DNA of 64,000 bases, from NCBI GenBank assembly GCA_009103225.1, contig RHPI01000777.1:99159-163158 (forward strand), in the 5' to 3' direction. Positions 48,192 through 62,150 of this stretch are shown piece after piece (position 1 is the stretch's first letter; the number at the start of each line of letters is the position of its first letter). The position numbers were made by a program, and so were the translations under genes. The notes under the pieces were generated by a model that saw only the letters and a list, made by a program, of their open reading frames with translations, did not search any database and had not been told where the DNA came from. This stretch comes from Chlorokybus atmophyticus. Lineage: Eukaryota > Streptophyta > Chlorokybophyceae > Chlorokybales > Chlorokybaceae.

Positions 48192-48545
48192 AAATTGCAG
48201 CCGATGTGCGACCTAATGCTGTTTTTAGGAGCTCAGTAATCAGGAACATCCATACTCACACTTTCCCATTTGCCATCAGGAACAGGCAATGGTCGCAGCA
48301 ACCCAGCGGGTTTCTGACATAATGGCTTGTCACGTTGACGTTTGTCACATGTGTCGACATAATGCTGTATGTCAACAGGCAACGATGGCCACCAATACAA
48401 CTATTGCGCTGCCTTGACAGTCTTGCAATTGCCAAAGTGCCCAGCGTACGGTGGATCGTGTACATCAGCTATGCATTTCGTACGCAACTCGGCATGGTTG
48501 GGTATCACCAAGCTGGTGCCCACGTAATACAAATTGTCTCGTTTG

Positions 48546-49143
48546 TCAAGCTTTAGCACGCTCTGAAGACCATAGGTTTGAAGCATACCCGTGCACAACA
48601 GCTTGCACACATTCATCGTTTGGAGACAATGTACCGCGCGTCGCAAGCAATTGCGCACGCATAACTGCCAACAACGACGGACAGCGACTCAGAGCATTAG
48701 CAACATTGGTTTTACATGGCCGGTATACCCACTCAAAAGTAAACCGGGATAGAAACTTATTCCAGCGAGCTTGCCTACGTGACAAGCTTTGCTGTGTCGA
48801 GAAGTACACCAATGGATTCTGATCAGTCACCACTGTGAACTGAACCCCCTCCAAGTAACATCGCCGTGTTTTCAGAGCCTGTACCATGCCAAGGAACTCT
48901 TCTTCAATGGTAGTGTAGTTCACCTCTGCTGGGGATGAACTTCCTACTCTCATAAGCACATGGTTTGCCATCTTGCAACAGTACTGCACCACACCCAAGA
49001 GTGGACGCATTGCTAACCACAATGAAGTGCCTGTCCCAGTTCGGCAATGCTAACACTGGAGCCAAAGTCAAAGATCGCTTCATCTGTTGCATAGCAGCTT
49101 CTTGTTCGGATGTCCACAAGAATGGAGCGTCTTTTGGCAACAA
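48546..49143 (-). pseudogene. RNase H domain of the retrotransposon
   Basis: Two overlapping minus-strand frames. The first reads FLWTSEQEAAMQQMK, then LGCGAVLLQDGKPCAYESRK. The second, shifted, reads TTIEEEFLGMVQALK, then VVTDQNPLVYF and RWNKFLSRFTFEWVYRPCK. This is the Ty3/gypsy RNase H with its TDQNPL signature. The frame change near 49000-48960 breaks it. Confidence 0.85.
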
Positions 49144-49313
49144 TTTTGTTCAAGGCACCAGAACCGGTAAATACCCCATCATAAACCTACAAAATTAGTT
49201 TGCCAATCCCAAGAATAATCGCAGGTGATGTATATTCTTGAGTTAAGGCCAATCTTTTACGACTTGCACCTTGCGAGGGTCAGGTTTAACACCCGCACCG
49301 CTCATAATGTGCC

Positions 49314-49556
49314 TCAAGAATGGCAACTCCGTTTTGCAAAAGTTACACTTTGCAAGATTGGCAAACAAGCGATGTGTACGCAGTAAGGCAAACACCGCTT
49401 CTTAGTGCTGCTATGCTCTTTCTCTGTTTTACTGAAGACAATAATATCATCCAAGTAATCCATCACATACTTGCCAAGTATGTTACTAAAAACCTCGTTC
49501 ATTTCCTTCTGAAACACTGCGGGCGCATTCGACAGTTCAATGACCAATGCGATCAC
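49314..49556 (-). pseudogene. Truncated reverse transcriptase of the retrotransposon
   Basis: Begins directly at the LTR edge with [17 protein letters not shown] and contains the catalytic [14 protein letters not shown]-like block ([14 protein letters not shown]). The whole N-terminal half of RT is absent. Confidence 0.85.
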
Positions 49557-49904
49557 GCCGCCGCCAGGGGCAATGCCGGAGCAAAAGCTCCCCTGGCTAT
49601 GGCGGCCGCTGCGTTAGCAGTGCCGCCATACAGCAAATATCGACACGAGACTCATGTCTCGTGTCGATATCAGTGTTATAGAGTAACACTACATTAGGGC
49701 CGTAACAGTAGGTTAACGGCCCTAATGTATAGATGTGGTGGACGATGGACAGCCACAGACATGTATTAGGGCCGTAACACTAGGTTAACGGCCCTAATAC
49801 GGCTTAATTGGCTGTATAAACCCGTTGGGACCGTCCCAACGGGTGACCCTTGTTTATTCCTAAATGAGAACAAGGAACCTCTATAGAGGTAGCACTCCGT
49901 TACA
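49554..49904 (-). repeat. Right LTR (5' LTR), a chain of palindromes
   Basis: A 351-base segment with at least five good inverted repeats: 49637-49651 with 49656-49670 (15 of 15); 49691-49703 with 49716-49728 (13 of 13); 49763-49775 with 49788-49800 (13 of 13); 49820-49830 with 49834-49844 (11 of 11); and the perfect palindrome 49877-49890. A sixth, less perfect one lies near 49560-49607. It starts TGTAACGG in element orientation. Confidence 0.85.
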
Positions 49905-51089
49905 ACCTTCAACATGTATAGTTGAACCCCTGCATGTCATTAAAATGCACAATTCGTTGTGGAAAATTTTCCACCACATCTCTTTGACTGACTTAAATTA
50001 TAAAGACGGATGTAACATATGTGATTGATGATATATGATGTGAAGTGCATGTGCCGTTGTGCTTAGGTGGTGCCAACGACTATATCTGGGCAAGGCTTTA
50101 AACCACCGGTAAGCTAAGTTGGGTTCACGTAATGTCAATACATAGCTGTTGAGGATTAATGTTGGTGCACGGGTCGTTAGGCAACAAGGGCAATAATGAA
50201 GAGTAAAAACGCCGACGTGACCTGATAACGCTAGCATGATATGTCAGACATTATGATTATATACATATGTATATTGCATTGAATGTAACCATTTTAATCA
50301 AGCCTCCATTTGTACAGATTATGTTATGCTTCATTAGTATCGCAATCTTTTGTGCTCATTATTGTATGCACGCATGTACAAAGTGAATTGATTATTGCCT
50401 ACATCTTACAGAAGCTGCTAGCTACAATGTACGCAATTGCAATCAATGTATGTAAGGTTAAATGCGTGCGATAGCATGCAACTGAGCTATTACACTTTTT
50501 CGCATACACACGCAGCATGCACACAAGATCTTATAAACGCTCAGCAAACATGTTACACGCTACACAACTTTGACCTGTGCATGCGAGTATAGTTAACAAT
50601 TTGTACCGGTTGTGCTGTTACTGTCTTGAACCCTTTGAAAGGCCCTATGTTGCGTGCATTAAGTTAGGGCTGGGTGGTACCTGCACTGCATTTGGACAAA
50701 CGAACATGCACGCATAAAGGTCAGAAATCTAACTGATTTTCCCCCAGCTGAATTCTAGTAGAGCACACAGCGCGCGCACTTTGTGAAAGCGGGATATCAG
50801 CAGGGTGCGGCTGAAATCAGTATAAAAAATAATGGATATCGCGCTGGTCCCAAAATCTATAAGATGCTGCTTGGCGCATGCGCACTGCTTCCGTGCATGC
50901 GAGCGTCCAGCGGAGGGCGCAAGAAGCTCGCTGCATGCGGCGGCGGCGGCGTCGGGGGTTTGATTTAATAGCTGAGTGGCCTTAGTCTAGTGTTCTGGTT
51001 TGTTAAGGCTGTAGTGGGTTTGAGCTTGCAGCGTTGCCTGGAGCAGGCGTTTTTGGGAAGCAGGGAACGACCGTCACGAAGCCCCCAGC
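49905..51089. other. Intergenic region upstream of HOP1/ASY1
   Basis: AT-rich, without convincing coding frames. The last 300 bases, which become GC-richer, are the likely promoter and leader of the HORMA gene. Confidence 0.55.
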
Positions 51090-54000
51090 ATGGTAAGCAG
51101 TGCTGTCGTTGCCCAAGCTGCCGTCAAAGCACTTCAGATTGCGTGTGTGACCGAAAAAAGCTAGCGTTGCGCTTTACCGAAGCAGCTGCTCACGTAGTGC
51201 TCACAATGCTAGCATGCAAGCTGGAATCTAACGTCAATGCACTGCAGACGACGCAAGCACAAGCTGTCAAAGAAAGCGCAGAACTGACTTCTGCTGAGTC
51301 ACTACAGCTGGTAAGTATGGGGTTGTTCACTGCGAATGACCTGCAAGCGCTATTGATGGTACGTCAGTCAGGCGTTTGACAGCCTTGACCATGCTTCCAT
51401 TCTGGCTGCAGACTCGCAATCTCCTGCGCATTGCGCTTTTCAACATCACGTACATACGAGGCCTGTTTCCTGACGAGTACTTTGAAGGTAAGCTAAGAAG
51501 TGACCGCAGCTATGAACATGTGCGTTCTTGCTTGGTGGTGCTGACTACAGCGGCTGACGGTTGCCATGCTGCCTGCTTGTACTTGCAGACAAGGATGTCA
51601 AGTCACTTGGTAAGTTACTCATGCAATGGTCCTTGTTGAGCCAGCCTAGCTGACTAGAAGCTCACAGTCAGTAAATGTCCGCTGCAATAAGGTTCAGCCG
51701 AGTCACAGATGTTACCAGCTGAGCAGCTTGTCAGTCACTGAACAGACACTGGCAGACTTGCAGGCACTGGTCGTCAGGTGATCACAAGGTGTCGTTGCCA
51801 ACAGACATGTATGCTTTCATGAATCCACTGTTTTCTCACTTCAGGGATCAAAGTGAAGAAGTTGAAGCCACAGGACGAGGAGTCCACGCGCTTGATTGAC
51901 TGGATGGAACAAGGTCTGAGCGCGCTTTTGACATGAACGCTCTCTGTGCACATTGCCAATGAACAAACATGCAAGGTGACCCCAGAGAGCTTAGCGCCAT
52001 TCTTGACATGCAGGTGTCTATGACGCAATGAAACAGCACTACTTGCGGCAGCTGGTGTTTGCGATATCTGACTTTCAAGCCAACGATGAAGAGCTGATAC
52101 TTGAAGAGTACTCGTGTGAGTGCTGCAATCGTGTTTGTTTGGCCAAGCATGCCATCCAATGCTACTGGAGCCATGCAGGTCCTATAATTTGATCATGCCT
52201 AAGAACCTTCTCCTGGCAGTCGGGTTCAGCTATGCCGGAGAGAAGGTTGTCATGGACATTGGCCAGGCGCAGAATAAGGCCGCTTCGTTTCTTAACAACC
52301 TGAACACTCCTGATCTTGTCAAGTAAGTTCGCTTACAGAACCACCTTGTTGCACAAGCACGGGTTCACCACGTGCAGGATGCATGGCATTGCACACGCAT
52401 GTGTGCAAAAGTGGGGCATGATTGCGCCTTTTGAACACGGGTACTCCTTTCTTGCTTACAGAAAGGCCGCCTGCAAGATGATTCGGACCCTGGTTCAGCT
52501 CATGCGCACGCTGGAGGAGATTCCTGCAGATGTAAGCAGCAAGCCATGAGCTGGCATGCCGCATGTCTTATCATGGCATTGGTATCATGATGGACAGCGA
52601 CAACTGTCATACTTGCCTGCGCACTTGAACGTCTATTCGCACTAAGTTACAGGCTGTCTTGTTAACATTGTAACTACGGGGGTGGTTGCAGCGTTACCTG
52701 GTCATGCGCATGTTCTACTACGATGATGTCACGGTAAGACCTGCCATGTGAACACCACTGCAATGCGTTTCTGTCCTCTTGACACCAAGGCTTTTCTGCG
52801 CTCGTGCAGCCTGCAGACTATGAGCCACCTTTCTTCAAGGCCGCTTCAGATGAAGACCGCAACGCCAAGTTTGCGAAACCACCACTTTCCATGAAGGTCG
52901 GGAAGGTTGACAGTGGCCACTTCGCCATCGCGCTCAAGGTGCGAGTCATAGGAGTATCAGCATAGCCTGCAGGAACGGTCTCCACGCCTCCTTGGGTGGA
53001 CGCACACGCATGCACCAGGCCTTTGTAACATACTACGAGGACATGTCGGGTGTAAGCAATGCCACCATACGCATTGTTGCTGATTAGTCCTTTTGCCAGG
53101 TGCAAAGCGTTCTGGACCCATGTGAGGATGAACCGAACACGGCGGTCGACCCAATGGACATTGCGGGTGTGACAGACCAGAGTAATGACAACGCTTCCTC
53201 CGACTCCGACGCCACAACTCAAGGTGGCAGCACGTCTCCCCAGGCGGTGACCGCTGCCGCCACATCACAAGGACAAGCTACCTCTGAGGCTGCTGCTGAC
53301 ATCAACGCTGAGGTACTCTCTGTTGCAAAGACTCCATGACAATATTGACTGTTTCTGTGTACCACAACGTCATTCTGTGTGCCACAATGTCGATAGAATC
53401 CTCGTGATGGTAGGCCCACGAACCCGAGAAGGATGATGTCATAACTCCAAACGTGTCCGTGCGCCGAGCCCTGTTCACAGAGAAACACTCTGAGGCCCTT
53501 GTGAAGTATGCTGCCAACCCAGAAGATCACCAGTATCTGCTTGTGAGTTGCTACACTTTTGCAAGGTTATGTGGTTGCAGATGAAGACAACGCAACATCA
53601 CATCGCATGTATTGTCTGCAGGCTTTGCAATATACAATCAACTGCGAGAGCATCACCAGGGCAGAGCTTCAAAGCAAGCTGGGTCCGGGAGCTGATGTGC
53701 GTGCCATCCTGAAGCGCATGGAGACGGACGGTTTCGTGAGTGACGGGCGCACCGGTGGCAGAAAAGGTTGGTTGTCACTGTTGAGAGCCTCTCGATGCAC
53801 TGCATGGACTCAGATGTGACAAATTATCACGTGTTGCTCGCAGGTCGAGCAGTCATCCGTGACGAGCACACACAGCAGAGGTTGCATCAGGTGAGCAGCT
53901 CGAGTAGTTGTACTGGCTTTCTGTTGTGTGTCAAGCTGTAGGAGAGCTGGTCTTAAGGTTCGTGCCTGCAGCAAGCTGTCACATTCCTTGCGCAGCTTGC

Positions 54001-54935
54001 AAGCAGCCTACGCCCACCATCTGTCATGCCAACAGTGCCTGGTGGCATCAAAGCATGACGAGATGTGTACGCTGACCATGCAGGTGGTGGAGTCGTTGGC
54101 GCGTTGCTCCATCAAGCAGACAGTAGCAACACGGGAGGACCAGCAGATGGCGTCCAATGCCGGAGGCGGAAAGCAGCCTATCTCCCCAGTGGTCACACAT
54201 ACAACTGAAGGTGCGCACCCAAAGCATGCAACACACTCCAAGTACTTGAATGACACAGTGCCGTGGCAGCTGTGCACTTCAACACTGCAGTTACACTTGA
54301 GTATATACAAGTTTTGCTAGTGCGACGAGTAAGTCTCATTGCGCAGAACCGACTCTTCCAATGGCTGAAGAGGAAATCCGCAAACCTGTGGGCTCCACGG
54401 ATGCGGCCATGCAGTCTGCCGGTGGTTCTCTCGTCACGCGCAGCGCCCTTGGGCCAGCAGAACAAGATGGCAGCACGAAAAGACTATCAAAGAAGGCTGT
54501 GTCGAACCAGTCCGTTGCACAGCGCTCTGAGCCAGTCTCCAACAAAGGCGGGGTAAGCAGCAGGCGCAATGGCAACTACATCAAACAAACTGCATGACCG
54601 AGCGCAAAGTATAGACCAGGAGTCAACACCTGGGTTTGGTGCAGGGGAAGCCACCTAGAGCGCCTGCGAAGAGTGCAAAGTCGGATGGCACTTGGGCTGC
54701 AAAGCGTCCTTCCAGCCAGGTGTTTGACAGCCAGGACAGCCTGGTGAATCACCTCACGGGGCCGCGTAAGCTCAGCATTGTAAGCAAATCCCGCACAGAC
54801 TCTTCACTGCTGTCATCTATTTCCAAGACGTTGACACATCAAGTTGACAGTTGCACTTGGCATGGCTGGCATGTCACGCATTTGTCTGCATGTACACCGA
54901 TAAACTTTTGCCATCACTTAGGCAGTGGCAGATAG
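51090..54935 (+). CDS. ASY1: HORMA-domain meiotic axis protein, ASY1/HOP1 type
   Basis: ASY1/HOP1 binds meiotic chromosome axes and promotes inter-homologue recombination and synapsis. Seventeen exons join in phase: 51090-51092, 51248-51310, 51412-51487, 51589-51609, 51845-51913, 52014-52115, 52220-52322, 52462-52531, 52692-52733, 52810-52938, 53100-53312, 53414-53542, 53622-53766, 53844-53890, 54084-54210, 54347-54552, 54645-54935. They give 611 residues (Arabidopsis ASY1 has 596). HORMA landmarks: [82 protein letters not shown] and [13 protein letters not shown]. An acidic, Ser-rich linker follows, then a winged-helix-like part ([26 protein letters not shown]) and a basic tail. The start exon is just the ATG and exon 4 has only 21 bases. 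The last exon and stop are the least sure; a possible donor inside exon 17 would change the tail. Confidence 0.9.
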
Positions 54936-55661
54936 TACCGTGTTGGCTGACATTTGTGTGCTCCATCCAGGTTATAGATCCCATCCACCAAACGAAGCGC
55001 AGCCGCAATTGCGGGCTTGATTAAGGTGGCCAAGCTCTGATCTGCCTTGCCTGGCGTGTTGTGCAATACAATGGTCGCATGCACGGGCAATCTGTGGAAG
55101 CAGTGCAGCTTGGTCTGCAGTGCTGCATTCTTTTTCATGCGCCATATAGAGGCTTAGGTAGCACACTTTCGCAAGCGTAAAGCATCCCAGGTGGCACTGC
55201 TGTACACTTGGGGGCTAGAATCTGCACCCCAGTCTGCAGCTTTTGCTGCTAACTGGGATGTCACAGTATGAAGGTTGTGATGTTCAATGGCGTTGGCAGT
55301 GCAACATACAAGTACATAAAGCACTACTGCTGGTCACAAGCCCTGCCAGTACCAGTCTTCGCAAGTGCTTATGCATGGGCGATTCACCCAGTCCTGCAAT
55401 TGTTCTGTGATGCGCCTACTCAGCTGTCATGTGAAACTCGACAAGATGGCGCTTAAAGCAATGCTGAAACACGCTGATGCACAACGAGCATCACAGCTGT
55501 CACAAGTACGAATGCTCAGCACACCAGGCAGAATGCACTATGTGGGCATAATCATGAGCACGAGCCATGCTGAGGAAGCCAGCGCAAGCACAGAGAGACA
55601 GGAGACAGCAGCAGCGAAGAGCAAACGAATTACACAGTTATGAGGCAGGAGTTTTCTACAA
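54936..55661. other. Convergent spacer ASY1 / RPL7A
   Basis: 726 bases between the two stop codons. No coding region or known element recognised. Confidence 0.6.
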
Positions 55662-57207
<1,546 letters not shown>

Positions 57208-57747
57208 CGCGGATCCTGCTGCTCACCGTTCCCGCTCCTTCCCCACGCCGCGCTCACCTCGCTGCGGCGGTCGCCCACCCCACGGCGGCGGCGGCGGTGG
57301 CGGCCAAAGAGAACAACAACGCCGCCGCACAAACCCTAAACCCTAACGCTGACTCACCGAAGCCGTCCGATCCAAGCTCCAAAACCCACGGACACGAACA
57401 AGTGTTTTTACTACCGGAAGCTTAGTGCTTGCTAACTTCCCCACAACCATGCAAGTAACAAAGCTTCCAATCATGCTCCCCATCAATTAGACTTTGGCGC
57501 CAGGTTGAGGCGGCGGCGGCGGTGTCGTCTTAGGGTGGGGTCTACGGGCGGAGGCGGAGCTGTGATGCTGAGTTAGAGAGGGAGGATTGGCTTTGTGCGA
57601 TGCAGTGAGCGGTGTTGCCATGTGAGTTGTTGGCATGGCGTGTGCAAGGTGTGCAAGGGTTGCATGCTCTCTGCGGCCTTGCTGTCGCCTGCTAGGCTAG
57701 GATTTGCGGGGTGTGGACAGCTGGAGTGGTAAAGACGTTGTGCAGCT
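57208..57747. promoter_or_regulatory. Divergent promoter region, RPL7A (-) and COV1-like (+)
   Basis: A 540-base GC-rich region shared by two start codons. It contains the double telo-box and a GGCGGCGGC tract. A bidirectional promoter is inferred from spacing only. Confidence 0.55.
57331..57346 (+). promoter_or_regulatory. Double telo-box (AAACCCTAAACCCTAA)
   Basis: Two tandem plant-type telomeric motifs about 125 bases upstream of the RPL7A ATG. In land plants telo-boxes are common in promoters of ribosomal protein genes and act together with other elements in dividing cells. Too short to be a real interstitial telomere. Confidence 0.75.
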
Positions 57748-60204
57748 ATGGTAGAACCGCAGGTCGCCTCGTCCCGGCCTACTGTGCGCGTGGATGCCGC
57801 GTTGTCCTCGGCCCCCATCGCCGCCGCAGACGCCGACGACGAGCACGCCTCCCTGGTCTCCACCGACCACGAAGGCCGGGACCGTCCGCCGCGAGGAGCC
57901 AACAGAGAAGTGAAAGAGGTATGCCACTCAACATATGTGAAGTTGCTATTTTGGCCCCGTGTACCACACACCAGGCCAAGCTACTTGGCGAGCTGTCGTT
58001 GAGGCATTTGGACATGCCAAATGCCATTTGCCACTGAACTTCTCAACTTCAATGCCACATTTCCTTGTTACGCCCTGCCCAGCTATGCAATTGGAGTTTG
58101 CAGGTGCTCTGGCAGCAGTGTACGTTACTGACTGCAATCAGTCAGCGTAACCTGTCGCACAGCAATATGCTCTCCTATGTTGCCAGCATGGCACAGCAAT
58201 CAATTTGGTAGTGTAATCAAAGATGTTTGAGATCAAAGCACAATTTACGCATGGAGAGTATTATACTTTGTTCACCAAGGACTCTGTCAGGAGTAGGGTA
58301 GACGAGTGATTGCTAGAGGGTTTAGTAGAGGACAAACCGGACGCTAGCTCAAACTACCTTAGTTCACAGTTGTCGCTTGGGGCAGGGGGCAGTCATGCGT
58401 GAAGCGCAGAGCACAAAGTTGAGGCTTGGGGGGGACGTGGCGGGCTGCGTGCCGGGTGCCGCACGCCCTCAGAACAGCCACGACTACTTTGCGATCGGGC
58501 GCAGCCGCTCGTACCCCCAGCGCGCACAACCGGGGCCGCTGTCCCCTGGCAAGAGCCGGTCGACTGAGACCAGCCCTTTCTTGCGCTCTCCAGTTGCACA
58601 CTCGAGGCCTAAAAGGGTACATTTCGTTTTACAATGTCTATAGAGCAGTGCAAGAAAGCGGCCTCATCTGTGTCTTTATGCACTTTTCACAATGTCTATA
58701 TGAGAACAGTGCAAGTCAGTGAACACATCTGTGTCTTCGCTACAGTTCACTCTAGGAGGGGCAGGGTGTGTAGCAGCAGCGACTGTGTACAGGATATGCT
58801 GACAGTAGTTGGAGACATGCATGACCTCACTCACAGCATGCCAAACAGCAACATGCAAGCACATTACAACACAGTGTGTTGCACATCACTTGTATGTTCT
58901 TTTTATCTTATTGGATGCATGAAACCTTGGTTGTTGTAGATGTGTACACAGTTAACGCAGCTGCTGCTATTATGATAGCCGATACAACAGTTCTTCATCA
59001 GCGTGCCAGTCAAGCTGTTAACACCAAGCTTGTCTATCTTTCAGGCACTGTTATCAATGCTGTCCAGCTGGGCGTCGCGCAAGTTCATGAGTGGCTGGTA
59101 CGTGTGGCACAATGCACAAATGTCTAAGTAACATGCATGTGAAAGCCTTCTGCAATGCCTTGTCTTTCCACTCACATCGGCTTGCTTGCGCAGTGCCATC
59201 TTGTTTCCACTGGCCGTCACATGCTATGTTTCATGGTGGTTTTTGACATATTTTGACAGTTTCTTCTCCCCCCTGTTCGAAGCAGTGTTTGGCTTTCACA
59301 TCTTTGGTATGTCACTTGCAAATCACCTGCAAATCAAAGTGGCTCTTGCAGTGCTTTGTAGCTTCTGTGGCCTGTCTTGTGTCGTTGTACGAGGCGCAGA
59401 CACCCCTTTTTTTGCCAATCCTGCAGGTCTGGGCTTCCTCTCCTCCATGGCTTTCATCTTTTTCTCTGGTGTGTTCGTCTCATCATGGATCGGTGCGTGG
59501 GTACTGTCTCTGGGAGAGTGGATTATTCAACGAGTACCGCTGGTGAAGTGAGCTTGTCGTCATGAGTTGTTGCATGTTTTGGACATTGCCAGCACAAGTT
59601 CGACACTTTTGCGTGACTGTCATGGTTGTTGTTTTTGTGCGCTAGGCATGTGTACTCGGCGTCCAAGCAGATTAGCACAGCCATCTCTCCAGGTATGCAT
59701 TACTATCTGCCCTTGCACTAGCACAGGCTGACCATGTTGGTGTGTTGTATCACAGATCAAAATTCGCGAGCTTTCAAGGAGTGCGTGATCATAAAACATC
59801 CGCGAAAAGGAGAGTTTGCTTTTGGATTCATCACATCTGAGGTTTGCTTACAGGTAAGCTAGGCGTTTGGGCCTTGTGTTGTTTATGGTGTCTGGATATT
59901 GATGGCAGAAAGTTGTGCACAGCTGGAAGAAGGGGATCTTGAGCTCTTTTCTGTGTATGTCCCAACCAACCATCTGTATGTGGGAGACGTTGTGCTGATT
60001 GCACCCAAAGACGTCATCCGGCCCAGGCTGTCCGTGCGCGAAGGCATTGGTAAGCTCTTGCATTCATGTCTTGATCCGGTAATGTTGTGCTCTTATGTGG
60101 ATGCCTATCAACCTTGGTATCCTGTCGCAGAGATTGTGGTGTCTGGCGGTATGTCCATGCCGTCACTGATAGGTCACATGCCAACCACACCCCGAGGGCC
60201 TTGA
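57748..60204 (+). CDS. COV1-like (LCV) integral membrane protein, DUF502 family
   Basis: Plant COV1/LCV proteins are Golgi/TGN membrane proteins needed for vascular patterning and protein sorting; the biochemical activity is unknown. Eight exons in phase: 57748-57918, 59045-59097, 59194-59306, 59427-59547, 59646-59692, 59756-59853, 59923-60049, 60131-60204 (267 residues; COV1 has 268). A polar N-terminus is followed by WASRKFMSGCAILFPLAVTC, then SWWFLTYFDSFFSPLFE, a second hydrophobic block (SSMAFIFFSGVFVSSWIGAW), VKHVYSASKQISTAISPDQN, GEFAFGFITS, VYVPTNHLYVGDVVLI, IRPRLSVREGIEIVVSGGMS. These follow the plant family nearly throughout. Intron 1 is long (1.1 kb). The first ATG of the open exon was used. 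Confidence 0.93.
58631..58738. repeat. Imperfect tandem duplication in intron 1 of the COV1-like gene
   Basis: Copies at 58631-58679 and 58689-58738 share ACAATGTCTATA, CAGTGCAAG and CATCTGTGTCTT with small differences. Confidence 0.75.
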
Positions 60205-62150
60205 TGGTTAACTGCTGCTGCGGTTAGATGCACGCAGCGTGCACACAGAGGCTCTACTGGTAGGTTGCTCACCGCATGCATGGCACAGCTGTTCTGCCTG
60301 TGCCATGCTGCAAGCGCTGCGGAATACTGTAGAGCTGGCTTGGCATGCTCAGTGCCACTTGGTCTATCAAGTGCCACTTCCAGTTGTAGATAGACAGGTA
60401 GGGTGTTACTTGATAGCTTTATTTCTTGTTTTATCATATGGCGTTCGCACACCAAATGCTCGCACAGGGTATCCAGTCACTTACTGTGAACAGGAGCAAT
60501 GCATCAGCTCACAGGCATCTGCATGCATGCCCTGCCCATCCATTGCCATTAAGCTAGCAGTCCAGATTATCCGCTAGGCCCTCAATCCATATGCTGTGCT
60601 TCCCGCTTTCCTTGTGCCTTTGATAGCATGTTCTTGGATGCCATGCTCAACAGTGCGCACACATGGCTTAATGCTTCAAATGCAGTAGAATTAGTCACAC
60701 AATCCGGCGCGGCTGAGTGCACCAGGAGGCTAGGCCAGTGGCAGCAGCGGAAGCAGCAGTACAATATACATACAGCTTATGAGATCGACGCATACAACAC
60801 TGCATTGCATTCTGTGTACAGGATATGCTGCCAGTAGTTGCAGACATGTATGAGGGTGAGTGCCTGCTGCGTGATGCTGCTATGCTTGCATGTGGTGCAT
60901 GACATGATGCATGAGCCAAGACACTGCGCATTGTTTGTACACAGGGGACCGACTGCACGGAGAATGGATGAAAGAGTGTGAGCCCAGTGAGCCATTCGCA
61001 TGTGCACTCACAGCGTTGCATTCTCTGTTCACCCCTGGAGTTTTGTTTGTCAATGCATTACTGTGCATGTGTGCGCGCGCTGCGACAACCGGGGCATTGG
61101 CTGTGCGGGACGATGCAAGCTCCCACTCCACTGAGCAGACGGTTGGCTATTACCCGTGTCATGCGTTCATGCATTTATTCGCTTACTCAGTCAGTCAGTG
61201 AGTCAGTGTTTGTTTGGTTGAGGTAGTTGGTTCGTCTGTCTTCTTGCTAGCCAAGGAACTGATTGCTTGCATGTAATACACTTGTTGGTGTTGTTGTTCA
61301 TTCACTCGAGCTTTCATGCGATTGGCGATTATGAAGTACAAGCAACTGCAGGTTGTGGTTGCGGGCGGGATGGCATTGGCGACAACAGCTGCTGGTTGTC
61401 GAGCAAGCTCTGCCTGTGGTGTTGCTGTGTAGTAGGAGGCGTAGCTGCACAGCGCAGCCTGCTGCTGCTGGAAACGTGGGCATCAGAAGCGTTTTCTAGG
61501 GCTTAGCTCGCTTAGGCGATTCTTTCTCCCAAAACCCTCAGTACCACCTTGTGGTCATGCTATGGCTGGCTACAGAATGTCGCATACATTATGTATGCCT
61601 TCCGTGTCAGTCAATTCCGTGTCAGATGCAGAGACTTGTTTACCCTCACTGAACACGTCAGTCAGAACATATATAGCCGCACAAGTTCTTGTGCGGCAGC
61701 AATGGACACGCCTTGTATGCAATGCATGCCGTTATCACAGTCGCTGCACCATTGCAACTCATGTGACGAAGCTTCCGGACTCTCAGCAAGTTTGCTTTTG
61801 CACATGCATTCTTGAATCTCCTGGTTGGATCTCCATGACACACATGCCTGAGTTGGGAGGCAGCTTGTCAGTCAAACTTGTTTAGAGAGCTAACATGGCA
61901 GATAGGCTTGGCATTACAGTCGCAAACAACTGCCCTTGACCCTTTTGTCCAATGCGCAGATGGCGTGCAATGGTGACTGTACGCCTGACTGGACTACACT
62001 GCCGTGTGTGTGGACTGCTTGCATCAGATTCTTCACAAATTGGTGCGAAAGAGGCTGCAAGGGCGGCTGCAGTATGCCGGTACGCAAATGATTGGTCCTA
62101 AAAAACCAATGCTGACAAAGTGTGCGTGCGTGCGTGCGTGCTGTAGCCGT
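60205..62150. other. No gene recognised
   Basis: Only short open frames. A sequence near 60822-60858 (TGTGTACAGGATATGCTG, then AGTAGTTG) also occurs at 58783-58819 in intron 1 of the COV1-like gene, so a small dispersed repeat is present. Confidence 0.5.

Larger units (their letters stand above)
46661..49904 (-). mobile_element. Ty3/gypsy chromovirus retrotransposon, decayed
   Basis: Two related terminal segments (46661-46909 and 49554-49904) flank a minus-strand pol region. Reading from the right: the reverse transcriptase C-terminal half, RNase H, integrase, an integrase C-terminal segment and a chromodomain. The right LTR abuts the middle of the reverse transcriptase at NAPAVFQ, so primer-binding site, gag, protease and the start of RT are deleted. 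Several frame changes and stops interrupt the rest. A purine run (AAGTGGGGGGAA on the minus strand, 46911-46922) just inside the left LTR fits a polypurine tract. The chromodomain after integrase places it among chromoviruses. No target-site duplication was found. Confidence 0.88.

Noticed and set aside
57331-57346. Interstitial telomere
   Set aside because: Only two repeat units and at a ribosomal protein promoter; a telo-box explains it better.
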